Of a DNA stretch of 38,963 nucleotides, positions 1 through 7,723 are shown one piece after another. Every line of letters begins with the position of its first letter. Within the stretch, counting starts at the first letter, position 1. The notes under the pieces were generated by a model. It searched no databases and was not told the origin of the DNA. It saw nothing but the letters and a program-made list of their open reading frames with translations. The translations under genes were made by a program, and so were the position numbers. Origin of the DNA: Candidatus Woesearchaeota archaeon (GTDB lineage Archaea; Nanobdellota; Nanobdellia; Woesearchaeales; GW2011-AR9); assembly GCA_016214025.1 (NCBI GenBank), contig JACRPH010000076.1, positions 1 through 38,963 of the forward strand, given 5' to 3'.

Positions 1-62
1 CCATACACAAACTTTTTATGTACGTCCAATCCTACGTATGTTTTGATTGCGTTAGATGTCAT
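1..62 (-). CDS. IS110-family transposase, N-terminal part (cut by window edge)
   Basis: Only about 20 codons are visible on the minus strand. They read MTSNAIKTYVGLDVHKKFVY. The YVGLDVHKKF pattern is the typical start of IS110/IS116/IS902 transposases, where the Asp is the first acidic residue of the DEDD (RuvC-like) catalytic domain. I chose the ATG at 60-62 because the ATG seven bases upstream runs into a stop after five codons, and because a strong Shine-Dalgarno (GGAGGTGAT) lies 5-6 nt before it. A TATA-like AAATATAAAAA lies just upstream of that. The rest of the gene is outside the window. The family call rests on this short motif alone. Confidence 0.72.
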   Translation of the reverse strand, partial: MTSNAIKTYVGLDVHKKFVY

Positions 63-234
63 TTGACATCACCTCCAAGTTTTTATATTTCATGCTAAAT
101 GCGTGGAGTATAAAAACCGCGAGGTTTAATCATGCAATCATAATCAAGCCAAATAAAGCAGAAGTATAAATATTTAGTGGTTGTATTTTGCAATACCATA
201 AAGTATAAAAAGCAGCCTCTATTTCTTAGTTAAG
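63..234. promoter_or_regulatory. Divergent control region between the transposase and the 94-aa gene; possible IS110 end
   Basis: No ORF is present. On the minus strand it holds the transposase ribosome binding site (68-76) and an AT-rich TATA-like stretch. On the plus strand a TATA box (agtataaaaagc, about 200-211) lies roughly 25-30 nt before the ATG at 235, which predicts a leaderless or very short-leader transcript. In characterised IS110 elements the noncoding end next to the transposase start can encode the bridge RNA. A small stem with a GCGA loop (aaccgcgaggtt, about 116-127) is the only hairpin I can point to. The element boundary cannot be fixed from this sequence. Confidence 0.4.
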
Positions 235-519
235 ATGGATGTAAACTTATATGTGAAAGAGGAAAATGGGCTGAAAGTGTTGAAAGTGCCGAAATATGTA
301 GTTAAAGATCTTCTAAGAGACAGATTGAGCAAAAGTGAAGTAGCACGCATACATCGATTTGCTGAAAAAACGGAAGAGCCCAAAATATTTAAGCCGGGAA
401 GTGTTATAATCGATTTTAATGCTAAAAGCGCCAGATGTTTCCAAGCAGGGCTGGATATTAAGAATTTAGAGCCAACTTGGGAAGTTCGAAAGGAGACGAT
501 GGCGTTAGGGAATTATTGA
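235..519 (+). CDS. Hypothetical protein, 94 aa
   Basis: I do not recognise a family. The protein is soluble and charged with no membrane segment. A basic stretch in the middle (VKDLLRDRLSKSEVARIHRF) could form a helix pair. It has a plausible promoter: a TATA box about 25-30 nt before the ATG and no Shine-Dalgarno, which fits a leaderless archaeal mRNA. It converges on the minus-strand membrane gene, overlapping its last 7 bases. It lies next to an IS110 edge, so it may be accessory cargo or a remnant. The call rests on the ORF and promoter only. Confidence 0.5.
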   Translation: MDVNLYVKEENGLKVLKVPKYVVKDLLRDRLSKSEVARIHRFAEKTEEPKIFKPGSVIIDFNAKSARCFQAGLDIKNLEPTWEVRKETMALGNY

Positions 520-833
520 GGTTTCCTTTTCTTAGTTTTTAACACACTAACAAAAATGTAGATAATTATACCAATCAACAAAAGTATAAACAGAATTAAA
601 ATTCCTGCAATTATTTTCATAAAGAGTCCAAGAGTAGAGAATATCACCCATATTAACCACATCACTAGAGATGACATAATTATGAACAATAACAATACCA
701 ATAACGCGCGTACTACTCCAGTAAACCTCTGCCCTTTCTTAATATCTTTCTCTGACTGATCTGCCAAACTAATCAAAAATCTGGAATTCTTCTTGATCCA
801 AGAGAAGACGTTTTGAAACAGTTCCATTTTCAC
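513..833 (-). CDS. Small two-helix membrane protein, 106 aa
   Basis: No family recognised. The N-terminal 35 residues are amphipathic and charged (SWIKKNSRF, DQSEKDIKKGQRF). Two long hydrophobic segments follow, at about residues 41-66 and 70-97, and a short basic tail (KTKKRKPQ) is likely cytoplasmic. The start codon overlaps the stop of the upstream 68-aa membrane gene (830-833), so the two are almost certainly co-transcribed and translationally coupled. The pair may form one membrane complex, but the sequence gives no function. Confidence 0.6.
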   Translation of the reverse strand: MKMELFQNVFSWIKKNSRFLISLADQSEKDIKKGQRFTGVVRALLVLLLFIIMSSLVMWLIWVIFSTLGLFMKIIAGILILFILLLIGIIIYIFVSVLKTKKRKPQ

Positions 834-1036
834 CTGTTTTTTATAGCAAAGTATAAAATTGTTACTCCAACTATAATAAAAACTAACGCACCAATTATTA
901 GTCCAGCATACATCTCGCTAATAAATTTTAGTGTCAACTCCCGCATACTTGGAATCGCAAACAATGCTTGAATTAGTGCAAAGAGGATAAAAATCCCCGC
1001 AACTGCACCCATAATTGCCCGGATAGCTCTTTCCAT
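830..1036 (-). CDS. Small membrane protein, 68 aa
   Basis: There are two hydrophobic helices, at about residues 8-28 and 42-63, separated by a short loop with charged residues (MRELTLKFISEMYAG). The end is basic (KNR). A weak GGTGAT Shine-Dalgarno lies just upstream of the ATG. It is first of a two-gene unit with the 106-aa membrane protein (4-bp overlap) and begins 16 nt after the end of the restriction-methylation gene, so all three may share a transcript. Family unknown. Confidence 0.6.
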   Translation of the reverse strand: MERAIRAIMGAVAGIFILFALIQALFAIPSMRELTLKFISEMYAGLIIGALVFIIVGVTILYFAIKNR

Positions 1037-1052
1037 TTTGTATCACCTTATC

Positions 1053-3740
1053 CTATTTTAAACTTTCTTTGATTATCTCCTTTTCTTCTTCGGTAATGCC
1101 GTAGATTTTGTAAACTAATTCGTCTATTTCTTTGTCAGTTTTCTTGATTTCTGTTTCAATCTTGGATTTCTCATAAGTGGATTTGTCTTTGAGTTCATTT
1201 AAACGTTTGTTGAGGGAGAGCATACGCTCGACAAGATTTATAAGCGGCTGTTGCTCTTTTTCAGTTCCTATTTTGAGGGGCAAGTTCTTTATTGCACTGG
1301 GTTTAATTTCAGCAAATACTTTTCCTTTTTGAGGGTTTGATAAATAATAAAGATATTCAAATAGTTGAGAATTTAGTAGTGCTAATAAAAACTTTAAATT
1401 GATTTTATCGGAGTGTACAATGAAAAGGGAGTTTTGACAGTAATAGCTATTATCATCATAACAGGCACGAATTTTATCACTAGTTTGTCTGATAATTATC
1501 TTGGGCTCTAACATGAATTTTTCGTTAGAGGGATACATCAACCATTCTCCATATTTAATATACTGATTATTGGGAAACTTTAGTTGGTACTTATCTACAT
1601 CTTTCCCAACCAATAGGGGCTTCCATTCTTTACCTTTTCTTTCAGTAGAATGGTATATTCTCTTTTCTAAGACTTCTTTTGTTTGCGGTGGTGTACCATA
1701 ACCTATTTGATAGGGTTTTATACCCCAAATAATATCGGCATATTCGAAGAATAGTTTGCTGTTCTTCTTGAGTCTCTCCATAAAAGCATTTGTTTTAGAA
1801 TCTAAATCAATAATTATTTTACAATAAGGTTGATTTAACCAAACATCGATTGGTATTAAATGCTCAAATAATTTTACTCCTCTTTTAAATCTCTTTACTT
1901 TACAAGCTCTGTTCTTACTTGTTTCTTTTTTTAATATTATAATTGAACTTTCAACAGTTGCTTCTCCAAAAACAGCATCCCCAAAATCAATGATTTCTTT
2001 GAGATTATAATTTAGTATATTTTTTCTAAAATCTTCTGTGTTATTAATTAGTAACCATGTGTTTGGAATTATAAAACTGAAATCTCCCCCTTCTCTAAGA
2101 ATTTCAAGAGCTTTAATAATAAAGTAGAAATAAGTATCTTTGGTTTTTGATGGAACAGTGGCATATCTCTTTATTAGATAATCTTTTTCTTTTTCATTCA
2201 AATCAGCTCCCCAAGGCGGATTCCCCACCACCACATCAAAACCGCCCTTGCCCATGATTTCTTTAAATTCTTCTTCCCAAACAAAAGCAGTCCACCGGGC
2301 AACTTCTTTATTATCAATCAGGCTATTCCCGTGGCGGATATTCTCATTCAACATTGGCAACTTTTTCCCTCTTTCAGCCATTTTCACAGACAAATTTAGC
2401 TTAGCGATTGCGACTGCTCTCCTATCCAAATCTACTCCAAAGATACAATCCAACATTAAATCTCTCTTTTCTTCATACGCGAACTTTCTCTTCAATGCTT
2501 TTTCGCTTTCCTCTACCAAAACATCAAAAGCAACACGTAAAAAGCTTCCAGAGCCGCAAGCTGGGTCAAGAACTTTAACTTTCTTAATCTCTTCAAAAGA
2601 CTTTCCTTTAACATACTCTCTAACCGTGTTATTTACAATATAATCTACAATGTATTTTGGGGTGTAATAAATGCCACTTTTCTTTCTTTTTCCCAGATCT
2701 TCCTTTTCTTTGAAGCGTTTCTTGCCTGTTTGAATATGACCAATAAAATTTTCATACGTCTTTCCCAAAATATCGGCTTCTATGCTTTTAAAATCATAGG
2801 GCGGCTTTCCCTTAGGCTCTTTTAAATCAACTAAAATCTCCAATAGCTTATCATCATCAATCGCAAAATCGTCACAATCACTTTGATCAAATAAGTCGCT
2901 GTCATACACCTTTCGATAATTTTTAACTGATTCTTTAATCTTTTCAAGTAAATAGCCCGGCTTTAAAGAAAATCTGTCTCTTTTATCATAAATTAAACTT
3001 TTTAATTTGGGCTCTTCCAACTCTTTATCCTCACAAAAGCAGATGAAAATTAATCTATCAATAAACTTTTGAACCTCTTCTTCTGTTCTCATTGATTCTT
3101 CTTCTTCGATAAAATCAAGCTTGCCTTTCTTTTTTAAGTTCGTAAGAAGAATTTCTCTCCAGCGTTTCATATCTTCCAATAATTCTTCATCTACGGGGAT
3201 GTTTCTCTTGCGATTGGCTATTTTACCATAGAGAGGATTATTTCTTCCTTGAGAAATCCAAAATTCATGCTCAAAACATAAAAGTAATTTCAAATTTTCT
3301 TCGTTAAGATTAAGTAAATCTATTCTTGCGATCTCAGTTTCTTGAACAACCCTAAACTGTATTGAACAACATAAAATTACTAAATGGCGAAAGTTGGTTA
3401 AAATTGCAAAGTCGCGTTCTTTACCTCTCCCATAACCTAATGCCTGCTGGTAATATTCATAATTTCCGAGGATATCTTTAGATGGGGCCTTTGCTTCAAC
3501 AATAAATTGGGAAATTCCTTGGTGACACACAACGGAGTCAATTCTTTTTCCTCCTTGCGATTCTTCTACTTTAAACACCGAGGGGTCTCGGATATCCCAA
3601 TGTAAAACATCATGAATTAACGGGAAAATTAAACTCTGGCAAACTTGTTTTTCATTAGAAATGAAACTTTTGTTATCTTCATATTTGCGATATACATCTA
3701 ACAGATTCTTTAACGCAATTTTAACTTCCTCAATTCCCAT
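1053..3740 (-). CDS. Type IIG-like restriction endonuclease / N6-adenine DNA methyltransferase
   Basis: This is a single-chain restriction-modification enzyme of 895 aa. Near the N-terminus (about residues 66-84) RIDSVV...FIVEAKAP has the D-x(n)-E-x-K arrangement of a PD-(D/E)XK nuclease. In the middle, DPACGSGSFL (about residue 395) is the S-adenosylmethionine-binding motif I and NPPWG (about 508) is the catalytic NPPY-type motif of amino-methyltransferases. The C-terminal 250 residues look like a TaqI/Eco57I-type target recognition domain, ending in a coiled-coil-like Lys/Glu stretch. Cutting and methylating activities in one chain is the type IIG plan, and no separate specificity gene is nearby. 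A TATA box (forward strand about 3761-3774) lies about 25 nt before the ATG. All key motifs look intact, so it is probably active. Being next to an IS110 edge suggests horizontal acquisition. Confidence 0.85.
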   Translation of the reverse strand: MGIEEVKIALKNLLDVYRKYEDNKSFISNEKQVCQSLIFPLIHDVLHWDIRDPSVFKVEESQGGKRIDSVVCHQGISQFIVEAKAPSKDILGNYEYYQQALGYGRGKERDFAILTNFRHLVILCCSIQFRVVQETEIARIDLLNLNEENLKLLLCFEHEFWISQGRNNPLYGKIANRKRNIPVDEELLEDMKRWREILLTNLKKKGKLDFIEEEESMRTEEEVQKFIDRLIFICFCEDKELEEPKLKSLIYDKRDRFSLKPGYLLEKIKESVKNYRKVYDSDLFDQSDCDDFAIDDDKLLEILVDLKEPKGKPPYDFKSIEADILGKTYENFIGHIQTGKKRFKEKEDLGKRKKSGIYYTPKYIVDYIVNNTVREYVKGKSFEEIKKVKVLDPACGSGSFLRVAFDVLVEESEKALKRKFAYEEKRDLMLDCIFGVDLDRRAVAIAKLNLSVKMAERGKKLPMLNENIRHGNSLIDNKEVARWTAFVWEEEFKEIMGKGGFDVVVGNPPWGADLNEKEKDYLIKRYATVPSKTKDTYFYFIIKALEILREGGDFSFIIPNTWLLINNTEDFRKNILNYNLKEIIDFGDAVFGEATVESSIIILKKETSKNRACKVKRFKRGVKLFEHLIPIDVWLNQPYCKIIIDLDSKTNAFMERLKKNSKLFFEYADIIWGIKPYQIGYGTPPQTKEVLEKRIYHSTERKGKEWKPLLVGKDVDKYQLKFPNNQYIKYGEWLMYPSNEKFMLEPKIIIRQTSDKIRACYDDNSYYCQNSLFIVHSDKINLKFLLALLNSQLFEYLYYLSNPQKGKVFAEIKPSAIKNLPLKIGTEKEQQPLINLVERMLSLNKRLNELKDKSTYEKSKIETEIKKTDKEIDELVYKIYGITEEEKEIIKESLK

Positions 3741-3815
3741 CCTAATAGTTTAATCTCATTTCTTTATAAAATTTTGTAGCAAAATATATAATCTACGGCC
3801 CATCTTCACCTAAAT
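3741..3815. promoter_or_regulatory. Divergent archaeal promoters for the RM gene and HAD gene
   Basis: Two TATA-like boxes face away from each other in 75 bp. Minus-strand TTTTATAAAG (forward about 3761-3772) serves the restriction gene. Plus-strand aaaatatataat (about 3780-3791) serves the HAD gene, about 25-30 nt before its ATG. Neither gene has a clear Shine-Dalgarno, which fits leaderless transcripts. Confidence 0.5.
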
Positions 3816-4448
3816 ATGGTAAAAGTACTCCTATTCGACTTTTGGGGGACGTTGATGGAAAACGGCGTGTGGAGCCCCACCCGGCAGGTAAAGGAAATAC
3901 TAGGTATACCTATACTTTTTTCAGAGTATGTGGTGCGTTTTGAGAAAACCATGATGACTTCCGATTTTCCAGAATTGAGAATGGCATTTGAAAACGTGGC
4001 CCAAGAATTTAAAGTAGACTGCTCTGAACGGCAGATGGAAATGCTTATCGGGATGTGGAACAAGTCGTGGATGTTGGCTCGGCCTTACCCTGAAACCACG
4101 GAAATGCTGGCTGAATTACAGAAAAAGCATCGTTTGGTGTTAGTTTCCAATACCGATCGTTTTTCCATAAACAACGTGTTAAATAAGTTTGGGATGAAAA
4201 AATATTTTGAAAAAGTGTTTTGCTCGTACGAATTGGGTTTGATAAAAACAGATTCAGAATTTTTACCTAAAGTATTAGCTGAGCTGGGTGCAACTGCAGA
4301 AGAGTGCGTCATGATTGGAGATAGTTTAGAGAGCGATATGCTTCCGGCGCAAAAAGCAGGAATTAAAGCGGTAATGATGGATCGCCGTAATTCTCGTCAA
4401 TTTGGATTGAAGATCAGAAATTTAAATGAATTGGAGAGTGTGCTGTAA
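3816..4448 (+). CDS. HAD-superfamily hydrolase, 210 aa
   Basis: This is a haloacid-dehalogenase-type phosphatase. Motif I is LLFDFWGTL near residue 5: the nucleophile Asp is followed two residues on by Trp rather than the usual second Asp, so a phosphatase role is less certain. Motif II is LVSNTD (about residue 110). Motifs III/IV appear as a Lys region followed by MIGDSLESDMLPAQKAGIKAV (about 165-185). A helical cap sits between motifs I and II. Substrate cannot be read from sequence. The first gene of a plus-strand run, it ends 1 nt before the RNase Z start codon, so the two are likely co-transcribed. Confidence 0.82.
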   Translation: MVKVLLFDFWGTLMENGVWSPTRQVKEILGIPILFSEYVVRFEKTMMTSDFPELRMAFENVAQEFKVDCSERQMEMLIGMWNKSWMLARPYPETTEMLAELQKKHRLVLVSNTDRFSINNVLNKFGMKKYFEKVFCSYELGLIKTDSEFLPKVLAELGATAEECVMIGDSLESDMLPAQKAGIKAVMMDRRNSRQFGLKIRNLNELESVL

Positions 4449-4449
4449 A

Positions 4450-5343
4450 ATGGTGGATATAACTTTTTTAGGAACGTCATGTATGCAGCCGACTAAAGCT
4501 AGAAATCACTCCAGCTTCCTGCTTCAGTTTAATGCTGAAAATATACTGTTTGATTGCGGCGAGGGAACACAACGGCAGATTAGGATTGCGGGAGTTAAAC
4601 CAGCTAAGATAACCCGGCTATTGATCAGCCATTGGCACGGCGATCACGTATTTGGAATTCCGGGATTGCTGAGCAGCATGGGAGCAGACCAATTCGCCAA
4701 AAAATTATATATTTACGGTCCGGAAGGCAGCAAGAAGTATTTAGAACACTTGTTGAAGTCATTTGCAGTTAAAGATATCATTGAATTTGAAGTGAAAGAA
4801 GTAAGCTCAGGAGTTTTCTTTGAGAATGAAGAGTTTGAGTTGGAAGCCCAGCCGTTAAGACATTCATCTTCGTGTGTTGGATTTGCGTTTGTAGAGAAAG
4901 ACCGATTAAGAGTAGATATGAGTAAAGCGAACAAATTTGGGCTGAAAGAAGGGCCCGTACTGGGAAAACTGCAGCGTGGAGAAGATGTAATGGTTAATGA
5001 AAAGAAAATAAAATCCAAAGATGTAACGTACTTAGTTAAAGGAAGAAAAATAAGTTACGTGGCCGATACTATTCCCTGTGCTGGAGCAAATAAGTTGGCA
5101 AAAGATGCTGATTTATTAATTTCCGAAGGAACCCATCTTAGTGATATCGCCGAAAAGACGGAGAAGTACATGCATCTTACCGTAAAAGATGCGGCTATAT
5201 TGGCTTCAGAGAACAATGCTCAGAAGTTGATAATTACCCATATAAGTCCTAGGTACAAAAGCACGGCGGATATTGTTACCGAAGCCCGAACTTATTTTGA
5301 CAACACCATTGTAGCAGAAGATTTTTTGAGGGTTAAAGTTTAA
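4450..5343 (+). CDS. rnz: Ribonuclease Z (tRNA 3' endonuclease)
   Basis: A metallo-beta-lactamase-fold nuclease that cuts the 3' trailer from precursor tRNA. The signature metal-binding motif SHWHGDHVFGIPG is at about residue 62. Other features are ILFDCGEGTQRQ, the PLRHSSSCVGF exosite-side motif, YVADT (metal ligand Asp) and the final ITHISPRY His ligand. At about 297 aa it matches the short RNase Z form. I moved the start from the ORF-track position to the ATG at 4450 (MVDITFLGTS) because the family begins there and because it directly follows the upstream stop codon; the longer ORF would overlap the HAD gene. Confidence 0.93.
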   Translation: MVDITFLGTSCMQPTKARNHSSFLLQFNAENILFDCGEGTQRQIRIAGVKPAKITRLLISHWHGDHVFGIPGLLSSMGADQFAKKLYIYGPEGSKKYLEHLLKSFAVKDIIEFEVKEVSSGVFFENEEFELEAQPLRHSSSCVGFAFVEKDRLRVDMSKANKFGLKEGPVLGKLQRGEDVMVNEKKIKSKDVTYLVKGRKISYVADTIPCAGANKLAKDADLLISEGTHLSDIAEKTEKYMHLTVKDAAILASENNAQKLIITHISPRYKSTADIVTEARTYFDNTIVAEDFLRVKV

Positions 5344-5367
5344 AGCGGTAAATGCGCGATTTATCCC

Positions 5368-5772
5368 ATGAACACTAAAGCCAAAGGCACTGCCGGAGAA
5401 CGGGAATTAATCCACTTCTTAAATGATAATGGCTGGTCGGCAATTAGAAGTGCAGGTTCAGGCTCCATGAAATACCCTTCTCCCGATATCCTCGCCGGAA
5501 ATGCCATCCGCAGATTGGCTATTGAATGCAAAATTACCAAAGATAAAAATAAATACTTTGCTCCGGATGAAGTAGAGCAATTGAGAACTTTCTCCCGGAA
5601 TTTTGGGGCAGAAGCATGGATAGGAATTAAGTTTGCTGGAGAAGAATGGTATTTCTTGATGCTGGAAGATTTAGAGAATACCGGAGTTAACTTTGGTGCT
5701 TCAGTAGAATTGGCTAAGAGGAGAGGATTGACGAAGGAAGAGCTGATAGGAAAAGATGAAGGAAATATTTAA
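5368..5772 (+). CDS. hjc: Holliday junction resolvase Hjc
   Basis: An archaeal endonuclease that resolves four-way junctions in recombination and fork repair. KGTAGERELIHFL at the N-terminus carries the conserved catalytic Glu. SPDILA...RRLAIECK is the nuclease core Asp and E-x-K of the PD-(D/E)XK fold. The following basic and aromatic residues (YFAPDEVEQLRTFSRNFGAEAWIGIKF) match Hjc. Length (134 aa) is normal. It lies 24 nt after rnz, and its 3' end contains the TATA box of the next gene, tfe. Confidence 0.93.
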   Translation: MNTKAKGTAGERELIHFLNDNGWSAIRSAGSGSMKYPSPDILAGNAIRRLAIECKITKDKNKYFAPDEVEQLRTFSRNFGAEAWIGIKFAGEEWYFLMLEDLENTGVNFGASVELAKRRGLTKEELIGKDEGNI

Positions 5773-5778
5773 AAGCTG
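5764..5778 (+). promoter_or_regulatory. TATA box for tfe
   Basis: The sequence aatatttaaaagc inside the last codons of hjc lies about 30-40 nt upstream of the ATG at 5807. No Shine-Dalgarno precedes that ATG, so a short-leader transcript starting around 5795-5807 is expected. This supports the downstream start over the longer ORF-track start at 5756. Confidence 0.45.
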
Positions 5779-5806
5779 CTTCCAAATAAACACAATATCT
5801 ACTACC

Positions 5807-6412
5807 ATGCGCCTTAACCAAAAGAAAATAGAAGAAGTAGTTATTTCTGTTTTGGGTGAGCCCGGGTTAGCGCTAGCCAAAGAGCTTTACGGAAAAGAAA
5901 ATGTTAATGAGTTTGATCTGGCTCACCGCACCAAAAAAGATATAAAAGTCATCCGTAAGATGCTTTATTTTCTGTACAACCACCATTTAGTGGGATTTAC
6001 CCGTAAGAAAGACAAGCAGAAAGGATGGTATATCTATTATTGGACCATACAGCCGGACAGCATCATGTTCCATTATTTAAAACGCAGAAGAGAGATGCTA
6101 GCAGAACTAAAATCTAAATTAGAAAGCGGACAGAAAGAACTGTTTTACATCTGCAGCAAGAATTGTATTAAGTTAAATTTTGACCAGGCGTTAGATTTTG
6201 AATTTCACTGTCCGGAATGCGGAGAGTTAATAATGCCAGACGAAGGGAAAGGGTTGGAGAGTATACCTCGCCGGATTAAAGAAATTGAAGAAGAGCTGGC
6301 TTCAGCCGAGATAGAAGAAAAAAGAAAGCCGGTTAAGGCAAAGAAAATTGCCCCTAAGAAAAAAGTAGTTAAGAAAATTAAAGTAAAATTAAAGCGTAAA
6401 AAGAAAAGATAA
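5807..6412 (+). CDS. tfe: Transcription initiation factor E, alpha subunit (TFE-alpha)
   Basis: Assists TBP/TFB-dependent promoter opening by archaeal RNA polymerase. The N-terminal winged helix covers about residues 1-90 (FDLAHRTKKDIKVIRKMLYFLYNHHLV...). A zinc ribbon follows, CSKNC...CPECG, at about residues 114-138. The C-terminus is a long Glu-rich helix followed by a strongly Lys-rich tail (KKVVKKIKVKLKRKKKR), longer and more basic than in many homologues. The start at 5807 (MRLNQKK) is preferred because it matches where the family begins and because of the TATA box about 35 nt upstream. Confidence 0.9.
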   Translation: MRLNQKKIEEVVISVLGEPGLALAKELYGKENVNEFDLAHRTKKDIKVIRKMLYFLYNHHLVGFTRKKDKQKGWYIYYWTIQPDSIMFHYLKRRREMLAELKSKLESGQKELFYICSKNCIKLNFDQALDFEFHCPECGELIMPDEGKGLESIPRRIKEIEEELASAEIEEKRKPVKAKKIAPKKKVVKKIKVKLKRKKKR

Positions 6413-6424
6413 CAATTAAAAAAA

Positions 6425-6622
6425 CTATTTTCTCTTTTTCAGCATCGCTCTTTCAATTACAGTTTCTTCCTTAAGCACTTTCTCGGTCATCTTCTGGATG
6501 TTTCCTTCCATAGAAGCAACTCTTCTTTCCAATAAGATGAGTATTCTCAATGAATACACTATTGCGGCTAATGTGCCTACGATTACCGCCAAAATTACTT
6601 GAGCTAAATCCAATCCGGCCAT
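6425..6622 (-). CDS. Small membrane-anchored coiled-coil protein, 65 aa
   Basis: One transmembrane helix (about residues 8-32) is followed by a charged helix with heptad-like spacing (LLERRVASMEGNIQKMTEKVL) and a basic tail. A GAGGTGT Shine-Dalgarno lies directly upstream of the ATG. It converges on tfe, with stop codons 12 nt apart. No family recognised; it has the shape of a small scaffold or regulator at the membrane. Confidence 0.6.
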   Translation of the reverse strand: MAGLDLAQVILAVIVGTLAAIVYSLRILILLERRVASMEGNIQKMTEKVLKEETVIERAMLKKRK

Positions 6623-6717
6623 GTTTTACACCTCTTTTGGTATTATTTTAGATTATTATTTTTAAATTAAACTATCAGAGTATATAAACGTTTTGGGGAG
6701 ATTGAGATTATATTCAT

Positions 6718-6954
6718 TTAGTCATCATCGGGACCGTCAGCCACTGCTCGCTCGATTCCATCTTCATCCATCCGATAATATTTATGGGTAATCGGGTCAT
6801 AATTTAGTCCTCTACGCTTTACGGCAGTTCCATGAGTATATTCGTCACCTGCCGTTCCCAAGCTTCGCCCTTCGGAATCATAATACCTATTGGTAATGGG
6901 GTCATACTCTGCATTTTCAAACTCTTTAGTTGTAGGGTTATATATCTTTGGCAT
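6718..6954 (-). CDS. Small protein built from three Tyr-Asp-Pro-Ile-Thr repeats, 78 aa
   Basis: Three related units are visible: IYNPTTKEFENA, EYDPITNRYYDSEG and NYDPITHKYYRMDEDG. The general form is a Y-[DN]-P-x-T-x-[KR]-[YF]-[YF] turn followed by an acidic end, and the protein finishes DGPDDD. It has no signal peptide or membrane helix. I cannot name a family. Repeated short beta-hairpin-like units suggest a small binding protein. A purine-poor leader with no Shine-Dalgarno suggests leaderless expression. Confidence 0.55.
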   Translation of the reverse strand: MPKIYNPTTKEFENAEYDPITNRYYDSEGRSLGTAGDEYTHGTAVKRRGLNYDPITHKYYRMDEDGIERAVADGPDDD

Positions 6955-7050
6955 TCATTTTGGAAAACAGTTTATGTATTTAAATTTTCCTTAAAAAAAT
7001 AGGCTCTTAAGCTAAAAGTTTATAAAATGTCATTAAAACTATAACAAACC

Positions 7051-7381
7051 ATGGAAGATTACGAACAACTATTGCATAAAGCGGAACAGGAACTGCCGGA
7101 GAAATCGGCCAGTTCAGAGCGGTTTGTGATAGATAAAGTCATCGTTGAAATACTTATTACGAGAATTAGCTACTCCGGGAAAGTTTGTGGGGGAGAGGAC
7201 TATTTTTGGGACTAAAGTTCCTGCTTCGTCCATCAACAAGAAAATCAGGCAATATGCTTCAGAATTGGTGTATTGCTCGGAGTGCGGAAAGCCAGAGACT
7301 AAATTAGTAGAAGAAAAAGAGGTAATATACCTGCGCTGCTTAGCCTGCGGAGCTAAAAAGCCGGTAAAGAGGGTTATTTAG
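7051..7381 (+). pseudogene. Translation initiation factor aIF2-beta, broken by internal deletion and frame change
   Basis: aIF2-beta is part of the heterotrimer that brings initiator tRNA to the ribosome. The first part reads MEDYEQLLHKAEQELPEKS...RFVIDKVIVE from the ATG at 7051. The rest is in another frame from about 7143: KYLLRELATPGKFVGERTIFG...CSECGKPETK...CLACGAKKPV, with the family's KYLLRELATPG motif and C-terminal zinc ribbon. Between them family members have about 25 residues (the G-N-K-T...N-F-x-x-I...R-x-P-x-H-L segment) that are absent here. The first frame ends at a stop at 7213-7215. A TATA box (gtttataaaat, about 7018-7028) precedes the ATG. Since the factor is essential, an assembly or read error is possible, as is a second copy elsewhere. 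The downstream ATG at 7145 alone would give a core lacking the N-terminal region. Confidence 0.82.
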
Positions 7382-7402
7382 AACAGGTCGGAGCTGAGTA
7401 TA

Positions 7403-7708
7403 ATGCTAAACAAATTTATGGTTTCCCAGAAAAATATGCCTCCGGGAATTCTAATTACGATTACAGATGTTGAAATTATAGGAAAGAAGTATGAAGAAGG
7501 GAAGAAGCAGCTTGATTTGACAAATAAGTTCTACTATGGTGAAGAGAAAGACGAGAAAGAAACGGCGGAAATTATTGAGAAAGGATATATTCTACAATTC
7601 ACTGGATTGAAAGCAGTAGGTCTAGGATTGAAATTAGGATTGATTAAAGCTGGAAGAACTATTTCTGTTGCAGGGATGCCGCATGCAGAGGTGGTGGTGG
7701 AAAGGTAG
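7403..7708 (+). CDS. DUF424-family protein, 101 aa
   Basis: This matches my memory of the archaeal DUF424 family: an N-terminal strand followed by D-x-E-[IL]-[IL]-G-K-K-[YF]-E-E-G, a Leu-Asp-Leu stretch ending in Phe-Tyr, a helix of acidic residues, and a C-terminal G-M-P-H-A-[EQ]-V-V-V. All of these are visible. The family is often located beside aIF2-beta in archaea, as here (22 nt downstream), and is thought to be linked to translation, though its biochemical role is unknown. Family call by motif recall, not a database search. Confidence 0.72.
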   Translation: MLNKFMVSQKNMPPGILITITDVEIIGKKYEEGKKQLDLTNKFYYGEEKDEKETAEIIEKGYILQFTGLKAVGLGLKLGLIKAGRTISVAGMPHAEVVVER

Positions 7709-7723
7709 CCTGGGCTAAATCAA

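Noticed and set aside
2248-2643. 131-aa plus-strand ORF inside the restriction-methylation gene
   Set aside because: Antisense shadow over the methyltransferase motifs; no promoter or recognisable domain.
4426-4449. Longer RNase Z start
   Set aside because: It overlaps the HAD gene and adds residues absent from the family.
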